From contig JANJTI010000015.1 in NCBI GenBank assembly GCA_024711185.1, positions 1-14,902 on the forward strand: a DNA stretch of 14,902 nucleotides. Reading direction: 5' to 3'. This document shows positions 10,492-14,902 of the stretch, piece after piece (positions within the stretch are counted from its first letter, which is position 1; each line of letters begins with the position of its first letter). The stretch is from Brevundimonas sp. Lineage in GTDB: Bacteria; Pseudomonadota; Alphaproteobacteria; Caulobacterales; Caulobacteraceae. Position numbers and translations under genes: made by a program. A model generated the notes under the pieces. It was not told the DNA's origin and ran no database searches. It saw only the letters and a program-made list of their open reading frames with translations.

Positions 10492-11307
10492 TCAGTTCAG
10501 CTGCAGCCGCACCCGGTCCATCGACATCCTGCGCTGCGTCTCGCCCGGGTCGTCGAGGGTGCGGGCGCGCGACAGGGCTTCCAGCGCCCCGGCCAGCGCG
10601 CCCTGTTTCTCGCGCGCCGAGGCGACGTCGAGCCACGGCCGATGGTCGTCCGGATCCAGCAGGGCCCGGCGCAGGGCGGAGCGCTCGGCGCCCTCGTAGT
10701 CTCCGGCGCGCAGAGCCCGGGTGAACAGCACGTTCTGCAGGCGGATCAGCGCCTGGCGGTCGCTGACGGGAGCCATCAGCACATCCAGCCGGTCGGCGAC
10801 GTGCGGCGTCAGCCCGGCCCGCAGCGCCCGGCGGGTCAACTCCGACGGCAGCACCAGACGTCCCTGGCTGAACGGGTCCAGCGCCACCGGTCCGTCCGGC
10901 GTCTCGACGCGCAGCAGGAAGTGCCCGGGGAAGTCGACGCCCTCGGCCTTCACCCCCGCCCGGCGCGCCGCGTCGAGGTAGAAGACCGCGAGAGCCGCCG
11001 ACAGCCCGCGGCGACGCTCGGCCACGTCGATGACGTCGGTGTTTCCGGGGTGGTCGTAGTTCAGCAGGTCGCCGTTCAGCCGCAGGTCCGCGGCCATGGT
11101 CTCGGCCAGCGCCTCCTCGGGGCCCTCGCCGCCGATGCGTTCCGCCAGCCGCTCGCCGGCGTTGCGGGCCAGCACCCGCACCGGCTCCGGGTCGCGGAAG
11201 GGATAGTCGTGAATGGCGCACGCGATCGCCGCCTCGAGCAGCGGGAAGCCGGCGTCCTCGGCCTGTCCCGCTTCGTTCAGCACCGCTTCTGCGTCTTCGC
11301 GCGTCAT
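10492..11307 (-). CDS. SirB1/YchA-family transglutaminase-like protein with TPR-like C-terminus
   Basis: The 271-residue protein belongs to the SirB1-type transglutaminase-like family, whose biochemical role is unsettled. The family block is visible as ERRRGLSAALAVFYLDAARRAG (from residue 97), then GVDFPGHFLLRV (123-134) and VALDPFSQG (141-149). H129 and D144 fit the His and Asp of a transglutaminase triad. The only cysteine is C30, far from the expected helix position near residue 101, so thiol catalysis looks unlikely. The last 90 residues (RALRAGDYEGAERSALRRAL, then two further helices) resemble tetratricopeptide repeats and suggest protein binding. The ATG at 11307 overlaps the yraN stop as ATGA and has GGAG 5 nt upstream, indicating translational coupling. 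The frame continues upstream without a stop, but only through yraN coding sequence. Confidence 0.88.
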   Translation of the reverse strand: MTREDAEAVLNEAGQAEDAGFPLLEAAIACAIHDYPFRDPEPVRVLARNAGERLAERIGGEGPEEALAETMAADLRLNGDLLNYDHPGNTDVIDVAERRRGLSAALAVFYLDAARRAGVKAEGVDFPGHFLLRVETPDGPVALDPFSQGRLVLPSELTRRALRAGLTPHVADRLDVLMAPVSDRQALIRLQNVLFTRALRAGDYEGAERSALRRALLDPDDHRPWLDVASAREKQGALAGALEALSRARTLDDPGETQRRMSMDRVRLQLN

Positions 11308-11738
11308 GTCCGCTCCGGACCGGTCACGCCCCGACGATGACGCGGAAACCGCCCGGGGGCCAGCGCCACAATATCGATTCTCAACATGTGGCCGGTCAGC
11401 GCGGGCCGCTGGCGCAGCACCGCCCGGCCGGCGGCGAGGAGGCGTTCGTGCTGGGTGGGCTTCAGCGCGGCGAGGGCGAGCTCGAGCGTGGCGCGTCGCT
11501 TGACCTCGACCACGGCGAGCGTCCGGCCACGGCGAGCAAGGATGTCGATCTCGCCGGCGCGGGTCTTCAGCCGGAAGCCGAGAATCTGGTAGCCGCGGCA
11601 CATCAGCAGCGCTGCGGCCAGCCACTCCGAGCGGTGGCCCAGCCGGTGCGACACGGCTCCCAGCGCCACCCGCCACGGTCGCCTCGCCCGGACGACCCGG
11701 ACCGGCTTCAGGCGCGGCGCGGGCCGGGCGGCGCTCAC
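11304..11738 (-). CDS. yraN: YraN/UPF0102 family putative endonuclease-fold protein
   Basis: The 144-residue protein has the restriction-endonuclease-like fold signature of the YraN family. GYQILGFRLKTRAGEIDIL supplies E63 and D65, and VVEVKRR supplies E78 and K80, the PD-(D/E)xK core. Its cellular role is not firmly established; nucleic-acid processing is assumed from the fold. The GTG at 11738 was chosen because it overlaps the rsmI stop as GTGA and gives the family's usual length plus a basic N-terminus of about 30 residues. An AGGG lies 3 nt upstream, closer than ideal, so translation is probably coupled to rsmI. Its own TGA overlaps the next ATG. The same frame stays open far upstream inside rsmI, which is a high-GC shadow. 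The rsmI-yraN pairing is very common in Proteobacteria. Confidence 0.9.
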   Translation of the reverse strand: MSAARPAPRLKPVRVVRARRPWRVALGAVSHRLGHRSEWLAAALLMCRGYQILGFRLKTRAGEIDILARRGRTLAVVEVKRRATLELALAALKPTQHERLLAAGRAVLRQRPALTGHMLRIDIVALAPGRFPRHRRGVTGPERT

Positions 11739-12607
11739 CGGCCCTGCAGCTCCAGGGCCCGCCTGTAGAGCGGCTTGCGGGGCAGGTTGAGCGCCTTCGA
11801 CACTTCGGCCGCCGCTTCTCCGGGGGGCAGCCGGGTGAGGGCTTCGGACAGGGCGGCGTCGGCGTCGGCCTCGGAGGCGACCTCGCCCTCTCCGGGGGCG
11901 ACCACGATCACGATCTCGCCCCTTGGCCCCTGGCAGCGCGGATCCGCGGCGAGCCCAGGCAGGGTCCCGCGCACGCACTCCTCGTAGAGCTTGGTCAGTT
12001 CCCGGGCGACAGCGGCCGGGCGCGGTCCCAGCACGGCGGCCATGTCGGCGAGGCTGTCGGCGAGTCGCGGGCCGCTCTCGAAGAAGACCAGGGTCTGGCG
12101 GCCGGGCCGCAGCTCCTCCAGCGCCGCGCGCCGGGCGCCGGACTTCGGCGGCAGGAAGCCGGCGAACAGCACCCGGTCGGCGGGCAGGCCGGCGATGCAC
12201 AGGGCGGCCAGCAGGCTGGAGGCGCCCGGCACCGGGTGCACCGGCAGACCCTCGGCGATCGCGGCGCGGGCGACCACGAAACCGGGGTCGGAGACCATCG
12301 GCGTGCCGGCGTCGGAGACCAGGGCGACCACCGCGCCGTCCTTCAGCCGTTCGCCGGCCCGCTCGGCGGCGCGCGCCGCCGCGTGGTCGTCGCAGCGCTC
12401 CAGCCGCGCCTTCAGCCCGTAGGCCGACAGGAGCTTCGCCGTCACCCGCGTGTCCTCCGCGAGCACGAGATCGGCCGCCGCCAGCACGTCCAGCGCCCGC
12501 AGGGTCATGTCGCGCAGGTTCCCGATCGGCGTCGCCACCAGATACAGCCCCGGCTCCACCGGACGCGGTGGCGGGACGGTCGGCGGGAAGGCGGCGGGAT
12601 CGGGCAT
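11735..12607 (-). CDS. rsmI: 16S rRNA (cytidine-1402-2'-O)-methyltransferase RsmI
   Basis: RsmI uses S-adenosylmethionine to methylate the ribose of C1402 in the 30S decoding centre. The 290-residue length is normal. Motifs are LYLVATPIGNLRDMTLRAL (21-39), AEDTRVTAKLL near 50, ALVSDAGTPMVSDPG near 95, and PVPGASSLLAAL followed by GLPADRVLFAGFLP in the middle. ARELTKLYEE and the C-terminal helical region ending EVSKALNLPRKPLYRRAL are also present. The start ATG at 12607 precedes a Pro-rich lead of about 18 residues and has only a weak SD. It follows hemW by 52 bp on the same strand, a gap in which I see no clear promoter or terminator. Its stop overlaps the yraN start. Confidence 0.96.
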   Translation of the reverse strand: MPDPAAFPPTVPPPRPVEPGLYLVATPIGNLRDMTLRALDVLAAADLVLAEDTRVTAKLLSAYGLKARLERCDDHAAARAAERAGERLKDGAVVALVSDAGTPMVSDPGFVVARAAIAEGLPVHPVPGASSLLAALCIAGLPADRVLFAGFLPPKSGARRAALEELRPGRQTLVFFESGPRLADSLADMAAVLGPRPAAVARELTKLYEECVRGTLPGLAADPRCQGPRGEIVIVVAPGEGEVASEADADAALSEALTRLPPGEAAAEVSKALNLPRKPLYRRALELQGR

Positions 12608-12659
12608 CGCCGGACCGTGCCAGCCGGGTGCGCCGCACTCAAGGGCGGCGAAGCCTGCG

Positions 12660-13823
12660 TCAGGCCAGCAGGGCCTTCAGCACGCCGTCCAGCACCGGAC
12701 GGCCACGGGCGGTGGCGGCGACGCGGTCGCCGGCGATGGCGAGGAAGCCGTCGACCGCGAGGTCGGCCAAGGGGGCCCGCTCCGGCGAACGCCCGAGCGC
12801 CTTCAGATCCGCCAGCGCCGCACCCTCCACGGTGCGCAGGCCCAGCAGAACCCGCTCCTCGGCGGCCTCGAGCGGGGACAGGGCGATCCGCTCGCTCCAG
12901 GGCGTCCCGGCGGCGACGCCCCCGGCATAGTCCGCGATGGCCCGCCGGGCGACGGTGGCGGTGCGGGTCCCGTCGAGCGTCAGCCGTCCGTGCGCGCCCG
13001 GGCCGACGCCGAGATAGTCGCCGCCGCGCCAGACGTGGAGGTTGTGGGCCGAACGGGCGGCGACCCCCCGCGCATGGTTGGAGACCTCGTAGGCCTCAAA
13101 ACCGGCCCTCTCCAGAACCGTCTGGGTGGTTTCGTACAGGGCGGCGGCGAGGTCCTCGTCGGGCGGAACGAGGGTCCCGCGGCGGAAGGCGCGGCCGAAG
13201 GCGGTCCCGGGCTCGATGGTCAGCTGGTAGGGCGAGATGTGCTCGAAGCCGAGGCCGAGCGCCTCCTCCAGTTCGGCGGTCCAGGCGGCGACCGTCTGGC
13301 CGGGGCGGGCGTAGATCAGGTCGATGGACAGGCGCGGGAAGGCGCGGGCGGCCACGGCGACGGCGCGGCGGGCCTCGTCGGCCGAATGGTTGCGGCCCAG
13401 CAGCGCCAGGGCGGCGTCGTCCAGCGCCTGGACGCCCATCGACAGGCGATTCACGCCGGCGGCAGCCAGGGCCGCGAAGCGGTCGGCCTCGGCGTCCGTC
13501 GGATTGGCCTCGAGACTGATCTCGATGTCGCTCTCCGGCGGGAACAGGACGCGGGCGCGGTCGATCACCGCCTCCACGGCGGCGGGGTCCATCAGCGACG
13601 GCGTGCCGCCGCCGAAGAAGATCGACGCCAGCCGGCGAGGTCGGGTCAGGGCCGCCTGCGCCTGCAGATCGTCGAGGATGGCCGCGACCAGCCCGGCCTG
13701 CTCCGCCGTCCGGCCCCGGTCACGCACGACGTTGAAGTCGCAGTACGGGCAGATGCGGCTGCAGTACGGCCAGTGGACGTAGAGGGCGAGGTCGGCGCCG
13801 GGGTCGGGGACCGGGTCAGTCAA
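12660..13823 (-). CDS. hemW: Radical SAM heme chaperone HemW
   Basis: HemW proteins are HemN-like radical SAM proteins that bind and deliver heme; they are not the coproporphyrinogen oxidase itself. The 387-residue length is typical. The cluster-binding motif is [15 protein letters not shown] with C21, C25 and C28. F30 takes the place of the fourth cysteine found in true HemN, which supports Hem[14 protein letters not shown] near residue 68, SLEANPTD near 104, [12 protein letters not shown] near 124 and the [11 protein letters not shown] region follow. The start is TTG at 13823: the codon before it in frame is TGA, and no ATG or GTG occurs before the conserved cluster motif. The start overlaps the rdgB stop by 8 nt, so coupling to rdgB translation is likely. 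Confidence 0.95.
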   Translation of the reverse strand: MTDPVPDPGADLALYVHWPYCSRICPYCDFNVVRDRGRTAEQAGLVAAILDDLQAQAALTRPRRLASIFFGGGTPSLMDPAAVEAVIDRARVLFPPESDIEISLEANPTDAEADRFAALAAAGVNRLSMGVQALDDAALALLGRNHSADEARRAVAVAARAFPRLSIDLIYARPGQTVAAWTAELEEALGLGFEHISPYQLTIEPGTAFGRAFRRGTLVPPDEDLAAALYETTQTVLERAGFEAYEVSNHARGVAARSAHNLHVWRGGDYLGVGPGAHGRLTLDGTRTATVARRAIADYAGGVAAGTPWSERIALSPLEAAEERVLLGLRTVEGAALADLKALGRSPERAPLADLAVDGFLAIAGDRVAATARGRPVLDGVLKALLA

Positions 13824-14427
13824 TCAGGGCCGCTTTCAGCTTCGCAAAGGCCCGCGCGCGGTGGCTGATCGAATCCTTCAGCGCCGGATCCATCTCGCCG
13901 AAGGTCTCGCGATGGCCGTCCGGCACGAAGATCGGATCGTAGCCGAAGCCGCGGTCGCCGCGCGGCGGGAAGGTCAGGGCCCCGTCGACGCGGCCTTCCA
14001 CCACCACCGCCGGGCCGTCGGGCCAGGCCACAGCCAGGGCCGAGGTGAACCACGCCCGCCGGCCAGGGTCGTCATTTGCCGCGCCGGTCTCCTCCAGCCG
14101 CTCCTCGACCCGGCGCATGGCGTGGGCGAAGTCCTTGTCCGGGCCGGCCCACCGCGCCGAGAAGATGCCGGGCGCCCCGCCCAGCGCCGCCACGGACAGG
14201 CCGGAGTCGTCCGCCAGCGCGACCTCGCCAGAGCGGTCTGCGGCGTGGCGGGCCTTGAGCAGGGCGTTGCCGGCGAAGGTGCTCTCGGTCTCGTCCGGTT
14301 CGGGCAGATTCAGGCTGCCGGCGGTGACCACCGCGTAATGTCCGTCCAGCAGCGCCTCGATCTCGCGCGCCTTGCCCGGGTTGTGGGTCGCGGCCACCAG
14401 CCGCATCCCTTTGACAAGTCTCAACAT
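13816..14427 (-). CDS. rdgB: RdgB/HAM1 family dITP/XTP pyrophosphatase
   Basis: The enzyme hydrolyses non-canonical purine triphosphates (dITP, ITP, XTP) to monophosphates, keeping them out of DNA and RNA. The 203-residue length is typical. Motifs are [18 protein letters not shown] (10-27), [11 protein letters not shown] (50-60), LADDSGLSV (71-79, with D73/D74), [11 protein letters not shown] (85-95), RGFGYDPIF (159-167) and SHRARAF (188-194). The ATG at 14427 has GAGG 5 nt upstream, a proper SD. An internal ATG at 14406 would give a more standard N-terminus, but the AAGGG before it directly abuts the codon. The gene heads the minus-strand run, and its promoter should lie in the AT-rich region 14428-14530. 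It overlaps hemW downstream. Confidence 0.95.
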   Translation of the reverse strand: MLRLVKGMRLVAATHNPGKAREIEALLDGHYAVVTAGSLNLPEPDETESTFAGNALLKARHAADRSGEVALADDSGLSVAALGGAPGIFSARWAGPDKDFAHAMRRVEERLEETGAANDDPGRRAWFTSALAVAWPDGPAVVVEGRVDGALTFPPRGDRGFGYDPIFVPDGHRETFGEMDPALKDSISHRARAFAKLKAALID

Positions 14428-14470
14428 TCTGGCCTCAAGCGACGCTGTTACGTTTCATTGCACAAGTTTA

Positions 14471-14487
14471 ATATCGTTAAACGATAT
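14471..14487. promoter_or_regulatory. Perfect 17-bp palindrome, candidate operator
   Basis: ATATCGTT-A-AACGATAT is an exact 8-1-8 inverted repeat inside the divergent gap between rdgB and the small genes. Its inner edge is 44 bp from the rdgB ATG. A shorter flanking pair, GTTAC (14447-14451) and GTAAC (14488-14492), partly frames it. The local sequence is much richer in A and T than the rest of the window. The symmetry and size fit a dimeric helix-turn-helix repressor site; I do not recognise the regulator. Confidence 0.5.
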
Positions 14488-14496
14488 GTAACGTGA

Positions 14497-14525
14497 TTTC
14501 CGGCGGGGCAGGGCCTATCTATTAT
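14497..14525 (+). promoter_or_regulatory. Possible sigma-70 promoter for the small genes
   Basis: TATTAT at 14520-14525 resembles a -10 element, and TTTCCG at 14497-14502 lies 17 nt upstream as a poor -35. Initiation near 14532 would give a 5' leader of about 108 nt and would place the palindrome just upstream of the -35. The -35 match is weak, so this is tentative. Confidence 0.25.
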
Positions 14526-14530
14526 CCCAA

Positions 14531-14593
14531 GAACGGAGGCCGCACCGTTCCTTGATCCAAGGCAAAGCCGAACGATCATTGCAGCGGTAACGG
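14531..14593 (+). other. Leader region with mutually exclusive base-pairing options
   Basis: The stretch before the small ORF contains GAACGG (14531-14536) that can pair with CCGTTC (14545-14550) around an 8-nt loop. CCTTG-ATC-CAAGG (14550-14562) follows directly. The same CCGTTC segment could pair downstream with GAACG (14570-14574) or AACGG (14589-14593). A 4-bp GGGC/GCCC hairpin (14601-14614) lies further on. These pairings are seen in the sequence; any switching role is inference. Confidence 0.3.
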
Positions 14594-14640
14594 ACAACCC
14601 GGGCAAAAACGCCCCTTCTCAGGACTGACGGAGAAAGACG

Positions 14641-14757
14641 ATGCACACCATGAACGCTTCCTACTTCATCGAAAAGATCGGCCACGGCATTCTGAACGCC
14701 TTCCTGCTGGCCGCCATGCCGACCGCCCTGGTCGCCACCATCGTCCAGTTCCTGTGA
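14641..14757 (+). CDS. Small hydrophobic protein, 38 residues, unknown function
   Basis: I do not recognise this protein. The ATG at 14641 follows GGAG (14630-14633) with a 7-nt spacer. About nine in ten codons end in G or C, as in the real genes here, which supports translation. The N-terminus (MHTMNASYFIEKIGHG) is polar to amphipathic. Residues 17-38 form a single hydrophobic helix with a mid-helix proline (AAMPTALV), ending in FL at the C-terminus. A one-pass inner-membrane miniprotein is the likeliest form, for example a subunit or modulator of a larger complex, but no partner is evident. A toxin or leader-peptide role is also possible. It is preceded by a long, possibly structured leader and followed without a gap by a second possible ORF. 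Confidence 0.7.
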   Translation: MHTMNASYFIEKIGHGILNAFLLAAMPTALVATIVQFL

Positions 14758-14902
14758 TCTTCCTTCTGGCGATCGCAGGAGCTTTGACGATCTGCATGAC
14801 AACCGCGATGAATAAGACCGCGCGAGGGTTCGCCGGACCACGCGCGGCGACCGCGCCCCGACGTCCGGCCGGAGAGGCCCCACGCCCCTGCGCGTCCCGA
14901 CG
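14754..14902 (+). CDS. Possible second small ORF, coupled to the 38-codon gene, running off the window
   Basis: A GTG at 14754-14756 overlaps the preceding TGA stop as GTGA, the same coupling style seen at yraN. The frame stays open for 49 codons to the window edge. The N-terminus (MIFLLAIAGALTICMTTAMN) is a hydrophobic segment followed by a Lys/Arg- and Pro-rich region, so it would be a membrane-anchored or exported product. No separate SD is visible before the GTG. Codon third positions are less G/C-rich than in the neighbouring genes, which weakens the case. In-frame ATGs at 14796 and 14808 are alternatives without good SDs. The ORF may be real, a chance extension, or part of an untranslated 3' region. 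Confidence 0.35.
   Translation, partial: MIFLLAIAGALTICMTTAMNKTARGFAGPRAATAPRRPAGEAPRPCASR

Noticed and set aside
10492..11676. Extended 394-codon version of the SirB1-family frame
   Set aside because: The extra N-terminus is an out-of-frame reading of yraN. The ATG at 11307 has an SD and an ATGA overlap.
11304..12638. Extended 444-codon version of the yraN frame
   Set aside because: Residues upstream of the GTG at 11738 are an out-of-frame reading of rsmI with no similarity to YraN.
14404..14406. Internal ATG as rdgB start
   Set aside because: The AAGGG before it abuts the codon, whereas the ATG at 14427 has GAGG at a proper 5-nt distance.
14468..14480. CtrA full site TTAA-N-TTAA near rdgB
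   Set aside because: The two TTAA are 5 nt apart instead of 7, and they are explained as part of the larger palindrome.
14515..14883. 122-codon minus-strand frame at the right end
   Set aside because: It is Arg/Ser-rich, has no visible SD or motif, and is antisense to the better-supported 38-codon ORF and its leader.

Overview
The window is very GC-rich, with most codons ending in G or C. It reads as a chromosomal housekeeping stretch from an alphaproteobacterium, most likely a member of the Caulobacterales (Caulobacter, Phenylobacterium or Brevundimonas type). The clues are a hybrid kinase that matches Caulobacter ShkA residue by residue at known functional sites, an alphaproteobacterial-type LexA box (GTTC-N7-GTTC), a MaeB-type malic enzyme, and the rsmI-yraN-gshB and rdgB-hemW gene orders. 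I see no insertion sequence, prophage, CRISPR array, tRNA or rRNA.

Layout, left to right. The 3' end of an htpX-type protease gene (+) meets recQ (-) tail to tail, and the two share a CTAG at their stop codons. recQ diverges from maeB (+) across about 80 bp. maeB converges on a long run of minus-strand genes. In transcription order (right to left) these are rdgB, hemW, rsmI, yraN, a SirB1-family gene, gshB, comM, shkA and ampG. Several are tightly packed: rdgB/hemW overlap by 8 nt, and rsmI/yraN and yraN/SirB1 by 4 nt each. Short gaps before gshB, comM and shkA leave room for internal promoters, and the gap before comM holds a perfect LexA-type direct repeat.

The right end differs. A comparatively AT-rich 213-bp region separates rdgB from rightward small genes. 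It carries a perfect 17-bp palindrome and a leader with alternative pairings. It is followed by a well-supported 38-codon hydrophobic ORF and, overlapping its stop by GTGA, a second possible small ORF that runs off the window. This is the least explained part of the window.

Functionally the genes cover genome and nucleotide-pool maintenance (recQ, comM, rdgB, yraN), ribosome modification (rsmI), redox and heme biology (gshB, hemW), carbon flow (maeB), muropeptide recycling (ampG), membrane proteolysis (htpX) and cell-cycle or stalk signalling (shkA).
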